A stretch of DNA of 64,000 nt from an uncultured Winogradskyella sp. (GTDB lineage: Bacteria > Bacteroidota > Bacteroidia > Flavobacteriales > Flavobacteriaceae), in contig NZ_CANMXL010000002.1 in the NCBI RefSeq assembly GCF_947501905.1, forward strand, positions 372,001 to 436,000, read 5' to 3'. The position numbers were made by a program, and so were the translations under genes. Positions within the stretch are counted from its first letter, which is position 1. The number at the start of each line of letters is the position of its first letter. The notes beneath the pieces are model-generated. The model was not told where the DNA came from. It did not search any database and saw only the letters and a program-made list of their open reading frames with translations. Shown piece after piece: positions 17,391 to 27,381 of this stretch.

Positions 17391-20300
17391 ATGAAAAATA
17401 GTCTACACTATTGCCTTATTTTCGGCTTTTACCTCTTTTCTTTAAGCTTTGTAAGCGGTCAAAATATTAATCAATTAGCTAAAGAACATATTGTGCAAAA
17501 TAAAGCACAATACAATCTTACAGATGACGATATTAAAGAATTCAGAATCACCAAAAACTATGTAAGTAGTCTCAGTGGTGTCCGCCATGTTCATGGCATA
17601 CAACAGCATAATGGTATTGACATAGATCAAGCCAATTTTAGTATGCATTTAAAAGACGGCAAAATATTCAAATACACTAACAACTTTGAGCCTAACTTAA
17701 ATTCTAAAATCACAGGCAGGTCTAACGTTTCATCTAATAGCAGCTTAAATACTTTAAAAAGAATTTTACCTGAGCTCGGAATTACCAATTATGGCACCAT
17801 ATCAATTGATGATAAAAAACTTGAAAATATTCACATATTTAATGGTGAAGGTGGTTCTCTGGAAGATGCCACTGCCCAATTGCAGTATTATAAAGATATT
17901 GATCAAAAAAGAATTCTTGCATGGCATTTCACAATTAGACAAGTTAATCATGGAGATTCTTGGAATGTTATTGTAGATGCCTCTACAAATAAAATAATAA
18001 ACAAATGGGACTTAAAATTAAAATGCAGTGAAGTAAATCACAGCCATAACCACAATGAATTATCAACTTATGGTCCTGTTTTTGAAAATAATGACTCGGT
18101 AGAAGAAGTAACAAACTACCTGATGCCCCTAGACCAAAGTTATGAGGTCTTTGCGCATCCAATACAGAACCCTACAGAGGCAAATTTCCAACGTACAATT
18201 GAAGTAAATCCATATAATACAACGGCTTCACCTGATGGTTGGCACCACATAGTTGGTGATGGTGATTACTTTACCACTAAAGGAAATAATATAGATGCCT
18301 ATTCAGATGGTAACGCCAGTTTTAGACCCGTTGAAAATGATTTAAATTTTGTCGATTATCCATTTTATAATACATACACTGTTACAGCTGACCGTGCGGC
18401 GGTAACTAATGCATTTTATTGGGCAAACTTATCCCATGATATTTTTTATGTGTATGGCTTTGATGAAGCTGCTGGTAATTTTCAACAGCATAATTACACA
18501 CCATTAGGTGCTGGAGGTGATGCCATTACAGTATTAACTCATTCGGGGTCTTGCGCCTCATTCTATGAACCAGTATCGTCAGATGGTTTAAGCCCTACAA
18601 TAAAAATTTCTACATGTAATAGGTTTGGATCCAATATGGATGGTGCTTATGACAATTGGGTAATGGTGCATGAATATGCTCATGGAGTGGTTAATAGAAT
18701 AATTGGTAATAATCATACTGTCCAAAACCCAGAACATATGGACGAAGGTTGGGCCGATTGGTTTGGTATGATGTTAACAATGAATCATGAAGAAGGTCAG
18801 TTGCCTAACAGAATTAGACCATTAGGTGTCTGGCATGAAGGAAACCATCCAGCATATGCCTTAAGAACCTATGATGCCAACAGAGCACCTAACGACTTGA
18901 GTTATTACAACTATGCAAATCTCGATGGACTTGTAACAACTGGACCCAATGAACAAGGAGAAAGTATTGACAGGTATGAAATTGCCAAAGTTTGGGGTGC
19001 CATACTATGGGACTTAACATGGACATTAATTGATGACTATGGGTTTGATTCTGACATCTATTATGGTAATGGAGGTAATAACATGGCTTTAAAGCTTGTT
19101 ATGGAAGCCATGCATTACACTGGTAATACTCCAGGTTTTCAAACAGGTCTTGACGGCCTATTAGAAGCGGATCAAGACTTATTTAATGGCGCATTGGAGT
19201 GCTATATAAAAACTGCATTTACTAACAGAGGATTTGGTGATGGAGCGCTCACAGATATTTTTGAACCTTATATAGACTTTTATCATTCATTTAATGAATA
19301 CCCGTGTGAAGAATCCGATGTCAGCATATACATTACAAATACTGATTATCCAACTTGTGATGAAGTCGATTACGAAAGTGAAGATTCATGGTTCTATGTC
19401 ACCGCAAATGTACTTGTTCCTGAAACTTATAACTCAGAGAATTTAGCTTCAGATTTAAATGCCGGTAATATCTCGTTAGAGCTGTTTACAGCTGGTAATG
19501 TCTCAGTCTCTCTAAGAACAATTTCAGCAGATAATAATGTAGCAACTTTAGAAAATAACGTAATAGAGCTAAGTTTCCCAATTAATATAAATACATTTTT
19601 AGGTATTGAACCTAATTGGGTAAGAAATTATGATTTTCAAATAAATGCAAACCTCAATGGTACTGTAACCAATCACAGAGTATCAGGTATTGACTTAACA
19701 TTATGTGGTTCATACACCTGTGAAATGAATGAGATTATTATTGACACAGACAATTTTCCGTCATGTGTAGCACCAGATACACCATTCCCATTAAACATTG
19801 GTGGATCATTCCAATTAGTCGGAAGATATAAAGCAGTAAGCATAAAATTAGTAATCACTCATGAAAATGGAGGATTTCAAGAACTCATCATAGATGATTT
19901 TGACGAAACTAGTTATGTTGCATTAACAGGTTATCCTGAAGGATTTATAGGGCTTTATGATTTTGACTTAAACGCATCAGATTTTATAAGTGGATTACAG
20001 GGAGATTATACTGTACAGGCCTTTTTCTATACGAGAGTAAAAACTACTTATTGTGAAGAACCTGTTACAAGTCAAGAACTCACAATATCATTTGATTGTA
20101 ACCCAAATAATTTGTGTGAAAATCAATTGTTTGCTGATTCTGGTAGTATTCCAATCTGTCCTAATTTAACCCAAACAGATTTTGCATTTGATATTTGTGG
20201 AACCTACTGTACGGAGGATTTTTTAAGTAATATTCAGCTAGACATTATTAATCATGATAATCAGATAAGCATATTTAATACTGATAATTATCAATCTAAT

Positions 20301-23300
20301 GCTACAGGTGAATTCTGTTTTACAATCAACGATGAAAATTTTGTAAACGGATTTTCTGGCAATTATGACTTTGAAATTACTGCAACTTACCAAAATGGTT
20401 TAGGTGAAACGTATAATGTTGAAACAGTAGTAAGCGGTATTAATTTTGATGAGTGTAATTCACAATCAATTTGTGATATTAATATAACACCTGAAGAGGC
20501 ATCTGAGGGCTTTGAAACCAACTTTGGTGTTTGGACACAACCAGAAACCAATACCATTAATTGGGTGAGAGCCAATAACGTAACTCCAAACCCAAACTAT
20601 CCAACACCTAATGGAGGATCAGATGGAACAACATGGTTTGCCTTATTAAATCAAGAAAATACAGGACCTCTTAACACAACTGCTCTTGTTTCTCCTTGCA
20701 TAGATTTAAGAGATATGGCCACAGCACAGATTGATTTCGATACATTTTTTTGGGGCCCTATTTTTGATCAGCAAAGCAACTTAATATTAGAAATAAGCCT
20801 TAATAATGGGTTAAGTTGGGAAAGTGATGCATTAGCAACAGTGCCTAGTTTACAGAATCTCGATTGGGGTGAAAGAGTTGTAAACTTAACGCCTTTTGTG
20901 GATAATGAAATAAGGTTAAGATTTGTTGCTACTTCTAATAATGGTCTGATTAGGCTTGGATTAGATAATATAAATCTAGAGTATACCATAGAGCAAAATA
21001 ATTGTCCAGATGGCGAATTACAAATTACTTCGGTTTCAGGAGATTGTGAGACTATCGTTAACGGCAAAGCTATTAGTGTATGTGGCACCTATTGCGAGGA
21101 TGAGCCATTAATGAATATGGAATTAGATATTATTGATACTGATACTGGTGAAATTATAAATACATTACCAGGAAACTCTTCTATTATAGATGGCAACTTC
21201 TGTTTCAATATCGTCGATACGGACTTTATAAACGGTCTTCAAGGTAACTATAACTTTACCGTTACAGCTTTTTTTCAAGATTCGAATGGAAACAATTACG
21301 AGGTTAGTGAAACGACTCAAGGCGTCTCTTTTGATGATTGTGAACCGCCTTTTTCTTGTAAACCTCTCACCGTAAAATTATCAAGAGATCTTCCTCCTTG
21401 TCAAAAAATAATAGACCCAAATGGCACATCAATATGTATTAGCTATATCATTCCTCAAGGTGCTGCTACATCTACATTAATTCTCTCTTTTAATCAAATC
21501 GATGGACCTGATAATTTCAATTTAATTGAATTTAATCCACCTACACCAAATCAAGACGCTAATGGCAATCCAATGGGAGACTTTTGTTTCACAATAACTG
21601 AAGATTTATTTCAAACGCCAATTGAAGGCATGTACTCAGTTAATGCCACAATAATAGCGGAAGATTCAGCTGGAAATTCATGTCCTGATGAATTAGACAA
21701 ACCACAAACTATTGACTTTAGTGACTGCCAGATTGATTGCCCTGATTGCAATAAGGAAATTTTGGCAAATATATCTTTCACAGAAACTAAGACTTGTGGT
21801 GTATATGAATTTAAAGTACCAGAATTAAACAATTGTTACAAGGTTGTTTATTACATTAATAACGAAGAAGAAGACGTCTTAGAAGAAGGTATAACACCGC
21901 ATACTTTTAATCAAAACGGTACTTACACGATTGATGTAGTAGTGGTTGATTTAGAAACTGGAAAGAATTGTGCAAAGAAAGGATATGAAATAAGAATCGA
22001 ATGTCCGACTAATGTTTGTCCGGATTGTAATAAGGATATATTTAATAATATAACCATCAATGAAACAAAAGACTGCGGTGTTTATGAGATTTTTGTTCCA
22101 CAATTATATGATTGTTATAAAGTAGCTTATACAATCGATAATGGTCAATTCACAACTTTATCAGAAGGTATTAATACTATAACTTTCAACGAAAACGGTA
22201 TGTATACTATTAGTTATGGCGTAATTGACTTAGATACGGATAAAATCTGTGCGAAAGACGACAAAGAAATTAAAATTGGCTGTATTAGTACACAACCAGA
22301 TGAAATGTTTATTACCACTTGGAAAATTGATGACTACGACCCAACTATTACAATACCAACTTTTGCTGGAGAAACATATAATTACGATGTAGACTGGGAA
22401 GGTGATGGAGTTTTTGATGACTTTGGTGTTACTGGAGATATCACACACGACTATGGAGAAGGTGGTGCTTACGAAGTACATATAAGAGGAAACTTCCCAA
22501 GAATATATTTTGTATATGATAGACAAAATCTAAACCCATATAAGATTGTATATGTTAATCAATGGGGTAATCAAGTATGGTCATCTATGGGCTCAGCTTT
22601 TGCAAATTGCATTAACTTAAGAGTTATAGCTCCTGATACTCCTGATTTATCTGAAGTAACAGATATGAGTAATATGTTTTTAGGTGCAAGATCATTAAAT
22701 GAGTCACTCAATAACTGGAATGTAAGTAATGTAGTAAATATGCAAGGATTATTTTCTGGGGCAATTAGTTTTAATCAACCTCTTAATAACTGGGATGTAA
22801 GTAGAGTGACTAATATGAGTAATATGTTTGCTCTAGCATCAAATTTCAACCAGTCATTGAATAATTGGGACGTAAGAAATGTTCAAACAATGTTTAGAAT
22901 GTTTAATAGAACAACAAACTTTAATCAATTTATTGGTAATTGGGAATTTTCAAACGGAATAATTCTAAAAGAAATGTTCTTTGATGCTGTAAGTTTTAAT
23001 CAACCATTAAATAGCTGGGATGTTAGTGGTGTTGCAGATATAACTGGTCTTTTCTTTGGAGCACATAGCTTTAATCAACCATTAAACCAATGGAATACTA
23101 GTAATATTACAAACTTTTATAGAATGTTCTATGATGCTCACGATTTTGACCAATCGCTTAATAATTGGGATGTAAGTAACGCGTCTAATATGAGCGGTAT
23201 GTTTAGTAGTACAATTAATTTTAATCAGCCACTTAATAATTGGGATGTTAGTAACGTATCTAACATAAGTGGTATGTTTGGCAGTACAGTTAACTTTAAT

Positions 23301-24026
23301 CAGCCACTTAATAATTGGGATGTTAGTAATGTGTCTAACATGAGCGGTATGTTTAGTAGTACAGTTAACTTTAATCAACCACTTAATAATTGGGATGTTA
23401 GTAATGTGTCTAATATGAGTAGTATGTTTAGTGGTGCAGATAGTTTCAACCAACCTCTCAATAATTGGGATGTTAGTAATGTATCGGATATGCGACATAT
23501 GTTTTTTAATTCCGAAAGCTTTAATCAATCTCTTGGTTCTTGGGATATAAGCAACGTATCTGACATGCTAGGTATGCTTTCTTTCTCAGGTTTGTCCACA
23601 ACAAACTACGATAGTATTTTAATTGGCTGGGCATCACAAAATCTACAGACTAATGTAGAACTTCATGCATTAAATATTAATTATTGTAGTGGTGCAGCAG
23701 CAAGACAAAACATTATAAATAATTTTAACTGGTCAATTTACGATGCTAGCGTTGACCCTAGTTGTAGGGTACAAAATTCTATTAAGAAAAACAATGTTAC
23801 TGTTTATCCAAACCCTGCAGAAAATGAAATTTCGCTTTCTGTAGAGAAAACCAAAATAAAAACTATTGAGATTAGTAATATTTATGGTAATACAATAAGA
23901 CGTGTTAAAGGTCTTGATGCATCTAAATATACCTTGAATGTACAAGACTACGCAAGAGGATTTTATTTTATTAAAATCACAACTAGTGATGGCAAAGTCC
24001 AAGTAAAAAATGTTATACTCAAGTAA
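17391..24026 (+). CDS. Giant T9SS-secreted M36 (fungalysin) metalloprotease with BspA repeats
   Basis: A 2211-residue secreted protein. Signal peptide to about 23; fungalysin/thermolysin-type propeptide about 30-210; M36 catalytic domain about 255-640 with zinc motif HEYAH (427-431) and third ligand Glu452 in DEGWADW. Several related Cys-containing beta modules of about 110 residues follow, with a MAM/jelly-roll-like module at about 1035-1195 among them. Then come two CPDCNK-starting modules, a BspA-type lead domain (FITTWKIDDYD), 12 BspA/DUF285 repeats of 25 residues (about 1765-2063), and a C-terminal T9SS type A sorting domain starting VYPNPAENE. It is probably displayed on or released from the cell surface. 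Neighbouring regulators suggest sigma-controlled expression. Confidence 0.9.
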   Translation: MKNSLHYCLIFGFYLFSLSFVSGQNINQLAKEHIVQNKAQYNLTDDDIKEFRITKNYVSSLSGVRHVHGIQQHNGIDIDQANFSMHLKDGKIFKYTNNFEPNLNSKITGRSNVSSNSSLNTLKRILPELGITNYGTISIDDKKLENIHIFNGEGGSLEDATAQLQYYKDIDQKRILAWHFTIRQVNHGDSWNVIVDASTNKIINKWDLKLKCSEVNHSHNHNELSTYGPVFENNDSVEEVTNYLMPLDQSYEVFAHPIQNPTEANFQRTIEVNPYNTTASPDGWHHIVGDGDYFTTKGNNIDAYSDGNASFRPVENDLNFVDYPFYNTYTVTADRAAVTNAFYWANLSHDIFYVYGFDEAAGNFQQHNYTPLGAGGDAITVLTHSGSCASFYEPVSSDGLSPTIKISTCNRFGSNMDGAYDNWVMVHEYAHGVVNRIIGNNHTVQNPEHMDEGWADWFGMMLTMNHEEGQLPNRIRPLGVWHEGNHPAYALRTYDANRAPNDLSYYNYANLDGLVTTGPNEQGESIDRYEIAKVWGAILWDLTWTLIDDYGFDSDIYYGNGGNNMALKLVMEAMHYTGNTPGFQTGLDGLLEADQDLFNGALECYIKTAFTNRGFGDGALTDIFEPYIDFYHSFNEYPCEESDVSIYITNTDYPTCDEVDYESEDSWFYVTANVLVPETYNSENLASDLNAGNISLELFTAGNVSVSLRTISADNNVATLENNVIELSFPININTFLGIEPNWVRNYDFQINANLNGTVTNHRVSGIDLTLCGSYTCEMNEIIIDTDNFPSCVAPDTPFPLNIGGSFQLVGRYKAVSIKLVITHENGGFQELIIDDFDETSYVALTGYPEGFIGLYDFDLNASDFISGLQGDYTVQAFFYTRVKTTYCEEPVTSQELTISFDCNPNNLCENQLFADSGSIPICPNLTQTDFAFDICGTYCTEDFLSNIQLDIINHDNQISIFNTDNYQSNATGEFCFTINDENFVNGFSGNYDFEITATYQNGLGETYNVETVVSGINFDECNSQSICDINITPEEASEGFETNFGVWTQPETNTINWVRANNVTPNPNYPTPNGGSDGTTWFALLNQENTGPLNTTALVSPCIDLRDMATAQIDFDTFFWGPIFDQQSNLILEISLNNGLSWESDALATVPSLQNLDWGERVVNLTPFVDNEIRLRFVATSNNGLIRLGLDNINLEYTIEQNNCPDGELQITSVSGDCETIVNGKAISVCGTYCEDEPLMNMELDIIDTDTGEIINTLPGNSSIIDGNFCFNIVDTDFINGLQGNYNFTVTAFFQDSNGNNYEVSETTQGVSFDDCEPPFSCKPLTVKLSRDLPPCQKIIDPNGTSICISYIIPQGAATSTLILSFNQIDGPDNFNLIEFNPPTPNQDANGNPMGDFCFTITEDLFQTPIEGMYSVNATIIAEDSAGNSCPDELDKPQTIDFSDCQIDCPDCNKEILANISFTETKTCGVYEFKVPELNNCYKVVYYINNEEEDVLEEGITPHTFNQNGTYTIDVVVVDLETGKNCAKKGYEIRIECPTNVCPDCNKDIFNNITINETKDCGVYEIFVPQLYDCYKVAYTIDNGQFTTLSEGINTITFNENGMYTISYGVIDLDTDKICAKDDKEIKIGCISTQPDEMFITTWKIDDYDPTITIPTFAGETYNYDVDWEGDGVFDDFGVTGDITHDYGEGGAYEVHIRGNFPRIYFVYDRQNLNPYKIVYVNQWGNQVWSSMGSAFANCINLRVIAPDTPDLSEVTDMSNMFLGARSLNESLNNWNVSNVVNMQGLFSGAISFNQPLNNWDVSRVTNMSNMFALASNFNQSLNNWDVRNVQTMFRMFNRTTNFNQFIGNWEFSNGIILKEMFFDAVSFNQPLNSWDVSGVADITGLFFGAHSFNQPLNQWNTSNITNFYRMFYDAHDFDQSLNNWDVSNASNMSGMFSSTINFNQPLNNWDVSNVSNISGMFGSTVNFNQPLNNWDVSNVSNMSGMFSSTVNFNQPLNNWDVSNVSNMSSMFSGADSFNQPLNNWDVSNVSDMRHMFFNSESFNQSLGSWDISNVSDMLGMLSFSGLSTTNYDSILIGWASQNLQTNVELHALNINYCSGAAARQNIINNFNWSIYDASVDPSCRVQNSIKKNNVTVYPNPAENEISLSVEKTKIKTIEISNIYGNTIRRVKGLDASKYTLNVQDYARGFYFIKITTSDGKVQVKNVILK
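22690..23585 (+). repeat. 75-base tandem repeats coding for BspA units in the M36 protein
   Basis: Twelve units of about 75 bases (25 residues, consensus FNQPLNNWDVSNVSNMSGMF). Units from about 23140 to 23470 are nearly identical at the DNA level, while the first six have diverged. This points to recent tandem duplication at the 3' end of the array. Confidence 0.85.
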
Positions 24027-24037
24027 TTTTTAAAAAT

Positions 24038-24067
24038 AAAAAGGGAACCAAATTGGTTCCCTTTTTT
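24038..24067. terminator. Terminator after the M36 gene, bidirectional
   Basis: AAAAAGGGAACCA (24038-24050) pairs with TGGTTCCCTTTTT (24054-24066) and is followed by T. Lies between convergent genes. Confidence 0.85.
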
Positions 24068-24080
24068 GTTCTAATCTGTG

Positions 24081-24109
24081 TGAGATACTGAAACAAGTTC
24101 AGTATGACA
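24081..24109. repeat. Dispersed 29-base hairpin repeat, copy 2
   Basis: TGAGATACTGAAACAAGTTC followed by AGTATGACA. The 8-bp stem ATACTGAA/TTCAGTAT with an ACAAG loop is perfect here. It matches the copy at 2224-2252, and both are between convergent genes beside a terminator. Confidence 0.55.
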
Positions 24110-24117
24110 AATAGTGT

Positions 24118-24912
24118 TTATTCAATAATCTTAGCACCTTCTGGCATACCAAACATAGCATCTTTTGGTGCTGCTTCAGAAATAACAACGTCAGCAAACT
24201 CAACCGTATTTCTTAATTCTGTTGGTTTTCCTTCTTCAACTGTGTACCACGAAATACTTTTTGGTAATGCCAAGCCGCTTAAGGTTTGCCAATTATCATA
24301 ACGGATATAACGGAAACTTTTGCTCTTCTCTTCTTTACCAAAAGTCACCGTATAAGCTAACCATTGCATTTGTCCAGAATCTGCATCATAATATACAATG
24401 TACTGGTCATTCGGTGAGACGCCAACACCAGCATCATAAGAAATTAAAACACCTGGATATGTCTTGCCTTCAAAAGTTAAAGGCTCTGATTCTTCATAGA
24501 TAATACCATCATCGCCAACAATAAATGGCATGGCATAGAAGTACATCATTAAACCTTTATAAAACTTAGCGTTTCCTTTATATTCGTTTCCATCTTTTTC
24601 GTTAACCCATAAGGTTCTGCCATCAAAACCTGCAGCATGCGTTGGTGTATCAATTAATTCGGCACGAGTTTTAAGATTTGTTGTCGTTACCTCAGCGCCT
24701 TTAGGCTTATTCATGGTAAAAGACAGGGTTTTCATTTTATTCCAGTTGTCAATGCCTCCATGAGCATCGAATACTTTAGTTATACTCTCTGGATAAACAC
24801 TAGTAGTAATATCCTCTTGCTTAATGTCTTCTACTTCTGTAGTAGATTTTGTTTCGTTTTTACAGGCTACAATAAAAGTTGCGACTGTAAATAATAATAG
24901 TATTTTTTTCAT
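24118..24912 (-). CDS. DUF6503-type lipoprotein
   Basis: A 264-residue lipoprotein (MKKILLLFTVATFIVAC, Cys17). The body starts with ITKVFDAHGGIDNWNKMKTLSFTM, typical of a Bacteroidota family (DUF6503) with a LolA/LppX-like beta half-barrel predicted to hold a hydrophobic ligand. No catalytic motif is seen. Its start is divergent from the SpoU gene about 65 bases away. Role unknown; probable periplasmic lipoprotein. Confidence 0.75.
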   Translation of the reverse strand: MKKILLLFTVATFIVACKNETKSTTEVEDIKQEDITTSVYPESITKVFDAHGGIDNWNKMKTLSFTMNKPKGAEVTTTNLKTRAELIDTPTHAAGFDGRTLWVNEKDGNEYKGNAKFYKGLMMYFYAMPFIVGDDGIIYEESEPLTFEGKTYPGVLISYDAGVGVSPNDQYIVYYDADSGQMQWLAYTVTFGKEEKSKSFRYIRYDNWQTLSGLALPKSISWYTVEEGKPTELRNTVEFADVVISEAAPKDAMFGMPEGAKIIE

Positions 24913-24963
24913 GATATGGTTTTTGTTGATGGTTTTGACGTTATATTTCCTGTAAAATTACAT

Positions 24964-24971
24964 TACTTTTG
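24964..24971 (+). promoter_or_regulatory. -7 element of the SpoU methyltransferase gene
   Basis: TACTTTTG matches TAnnTTTG and ends seven bases before the ATG at 24979. It makes the upstream in-frame ATG at 24916 unlikely as a start, and suggests a nearly leaderless transcript. Confidence 0.5.
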
Positions 24972-24978
24972 TTATTGT

Positions 24979-25776
24979 ATGCACAAATCTATAACTAGTC
25001 CACAAAATCCATTTATAAAACAGCTCATACAGCTTAAAGACAAGTCTCGCGAGCGCAAGAAAACAAATCGTTTTTTACTAGAAGGAAAACGTGAGCTATC
25101 TCTTGCTATAAAGGGCGGGTATGATATTGAAACGCTCTTATACTTTCCAGATTTGTTTTCTGAAAGTGAAGCAGAAGCCATGGAGCGCTATACTATTGAA
25201 ATTATTGAAATTTCAAAAGACGTATTTCAAAAATTGGCACATCGAGGAACTACGGAAGGTATTATAGCTGTAGGAAAGACAAAATCGCATACGCTTGAAG
25301 CACTAAAACTTACATCAAAGAACCCTTTGATATTAGTTGCCGAAGCGCCTGAAAAACCAGGTAATGTTGGTGCATTATTACGTACTGCAGATGCCGCAAA
25401 TGTAGATGCTGTGATTATTGCAAACCCAAAGTCCGATATTTATAATCCAAACATCATTCGCTCGAGTGTTGGTTGTGTATTCACAACTGAAATTGCTGTT
25501 GCAAGTAGTGAAGATGTAATAAACTATTTACAGAAATACAATTTTAATATTTTTAGTGCAATTCTTCAAGAATCAAAACCCTATCACACTCAAGACTATA
25601 CATTTCCGACAGCTATTGTCGTTGGTACTGAAGCTACTGGACTTACTCAAGAATGGCGCGATGCTGCAACTCAAAATATAAGTATACCAATGCAAGGCGT
25701 TATAGACTCTATGAATGTTTCTGTAGCCGCAGGTATTTTAATCTTTGAAGCTAAAAGACAACGTGATTTTAAATAA
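24979..25776 (+). CDS. SpoU/TrmH-family RNA 2'-O-methyltransferase
   Basis: A 265-residue SPOUT-fold enzyme methylating ribose in rRNA or tRNA with S-adenosylmethionine. It has an N-terminal substrate-binding domain (FLLEGKRELSLAI), then the catalytic domain with EKPGNVGALLRTADA (motif 1 Asn and Arg), VVGTEATGL (motif 2) and ISIPMQGVIDSMNVSVAAGI (motif 3 knot). The frame extends to an ATG at 24916, but the -7 element and family length support MHKSITSPQN at 24979. The exact RNA target cannot be predicted. Confidence 0.9.
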   Translation: MHKSITSPQNPFIKQLIQLKDKSRERKKTNRFLLEGKRELSLAIKGGYDIETLLYFPDLFSESEAEAMERYTIEIIEISKDVFQKLAHRGTTEGIIAVGKTKSHTLEALKLTSKNPLILVAEAPEKPGNVGALLRTADAANVDAVIIANPKSDIYNPNIIRSSVGCVFTTEIAVASSEDVINYLQKYNFNIFSAILQESKPYHTQDYTFPTAIVVGTEATGLTQEWRDAATQNISIPMQGVIDSMNVSVAAGILIFEAKRQRDFK

Positions 25777-25785
25777 TTTAATTAA

Positions 25786-27018
25786 ATGAATTCAGAAACT
25801 CTCTTTTATATTATCATAGGTATTATTGTTATTAATTTTATAAAAGATAAAATCCTTGATGCCTTAAACGCAAAACATTTTAATGATACAATTCCGTCTG
25901 AGTTAGCTGATGTTTTTGATGAAGATGCCTATAAAAAATCTCAAGCTTATAAAGCTGTAAATTATAGGTTTGGAATTTGGTCGTCTTTATTTTCTCTAGT
26001 TTTAACTCTTAGTTTTTTATTGCTAGATGGTTTTGAATATGTAGATACTATTGCTAGAGGTTATTCAGAAAACCCAATTATTATTTCGCTGATATTCTTT
26101 GGTATAATTATGCTTGCAAGTGATATCATTTCTACACCTTTTTCTTATTACAAAACCTTTGTTATTGAAGAGCGTTTTGGTTTTAATAAAAGCACTAAAA
26201 AACTCTTCATTATAGACAAAATCAAAGGCCTATTTATGATGGCAATACTAGGCGGTGGATTATTAGCTTTAATTGTTTGGTTTTATCAAGCAACAGGGAA
26301 ATATTTTTGGTTATATGCATGGGCATTAATTACTGGGTTTACAGTATTTATGAATATGTTTTATGCGCGTTTAATAGTCCCACTATTTAATAAGCAAACA
26401 CCTTTAGAGGATGGCGAATTACGAAACAAAATTTCTGACTATGCAAATTCTGTAGGCTTTAGCTTAAAAAAGATTTTTGTCATTGACGGCTCTAAACGAA
26501 GTACTAAAGCCAATGCTTATTTTTCTGGATTTGGAAGTGAAAAACGCGTCACACTTTTTGATACCTTGATTAATGATTTAGAAGAAGAAGAAATCGTTTC
26601 TGTATTAGCACATGAGGTAGGACATTATAAACGTAAACACATTATTTTTAACCTTTTTGCTTCAATACTATTAACAGGATTGACGCTATTTATTTTATCA
26701 ATCTTTATTTCTAACCCATTACTATCTAATGCTATTGGTGTTAAAATTCCTAGTTTTCATGCAGGTCTTATTGCATTTGGATTGCTGTACTCACCTATTT
26801 CGGAAGTTACGGGACTTATTATGAATTACTTTTCACGTAAGTTTGAATACCAAGCAGATGACTATGCCAAAAACACATACAAAGCCGAGCCACTAATTAG
26901 TTCGTTAAAAAAACTATCTAAAAACAGCTTGAGTAATCTTACTCCTCATAAAGCCTATGTTTTTATACATTATTCACACCCTACATTATTACAACGTATT
27001 CAGAATATGAGAAAATAG
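25786..27018 (+). CDS. M48 membrane metallopeptidase, Ste24/CAAX-type
   Basis: A 410-residue integral membrane zinc peptidase. The zinc motif HEVGHYKRKH has HEVGH at residues 276-280, with the third ligand in the EYQADDYA segment. Seven or so hydrophobic helices surround it, and the N-terminal region YEFIVEERFGFNKS-like block (here VIEERFGFNKST) is typical of Ste24-type enzymes. In bacteria these act in membrane protein quality control. The gene starts 9 bases after the methyltransferase stop. Confidence 0.92.
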   Translation: MNSETLFYIIIGIIVINFIKDKILDALNAKHFNDTIPSELADVFDEDAYKKSQAYKAVNYRFGIWSSLFSLVLTLSFLLLDGFEYVDTIARGYSENPIIISLIFFGIIMLASDIISTPFSYYKTFVIEERFGFNKSTKKLFIIDKIKGLFMMAILGGGLLALIVWFYQATGKYFWLYAWALITGFTVFMNMFYARLIVPLFNKQTPLEDGELRNKISDYANSVGFSLKKIFVIDGSKRSTKANAYFSGFGSEKRVTLFDTLINDLEEEEIVSVLAHEVGHYKRKHIIFNLFASILLTGLTLFILSIFISNPLLSNAIGVKIPSFHAGLIAFGLLYSPISEVTGLIMNYFSRKFEYQADDYAKNTYKAEPLISSLKKLSKNSLSNLTPHKAYVFIHYSHPTLLQRIQNMRK

Positions 27019-27041
27019 TATATTTAAAAAACCAAAATCTT

Positions 27042-27365
27042 ATGTGGGAAGAAAAGCTAAAATACTTTGATAAACTTGTTGACCAATGTGACCGCTTTGA
27101 ACGCAAAGGCAAAAACATGATTTACACTTCGGCAAATGGCTATATGTTTGCATTATTAAACAAAGCTGGAGAGATAGGTTTTAGATTACCTAAACCAGTA
27201 GCTGCAAAGTTTATGGAAGACCATAACACTGGCCCTTATTATTCTTATGGCGCAAAAATGAAAGACTATGTGTTAGTCCCAGAATCACTCTACAACAATG
27301 AAAAGTTACTCGTAGATTTCTTAAATCAGAGTTATGACTTTGTAATGAGTTTGCCTAAAAAATAA
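27042..27365 (+). CDS. TfoX N-terminal-domain-like small protein
   Basis: A 107-residue cytoplasmic protein. The spacing of MFALLNKAGEIGFRL, FMEDH, YGAKMKDYVLVPESL and a final helix matches the TfoX/Sxy N-terminal fold. The DNA-competence role of Sxy is not implied, because many stand-alone copies have unknown function. It follows the M48 gene by 23 bases. Assignment rests on pattern only. Confidence 0.55.
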   Translation: MWEEKLKYFDKLVDQCDRFERKGKNMIYTSANGYMFALLNKAGEIGFRLPKPVAAKFMEDHNTGPYYSYGAKMKDYVLVPESLYNNEKLLVDFLNQSYDFVMSLPKK

Positions 27366-27381
27366 AAAAATCGTTGACTAA

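Noticed and set aside
23082-23528. 148-residue antisense frame through the BspA repeats
   Set aside because: It is a by-product of the 75-base repeat in the M36 gene; codon pattern and start context do not support a gene.
22690-23585. Regular tandem repeats resembling a CRISPR array
   Set aside because: The 75-base units are contiguous, encode protein in frame and lack unique spacers; no cas genes.
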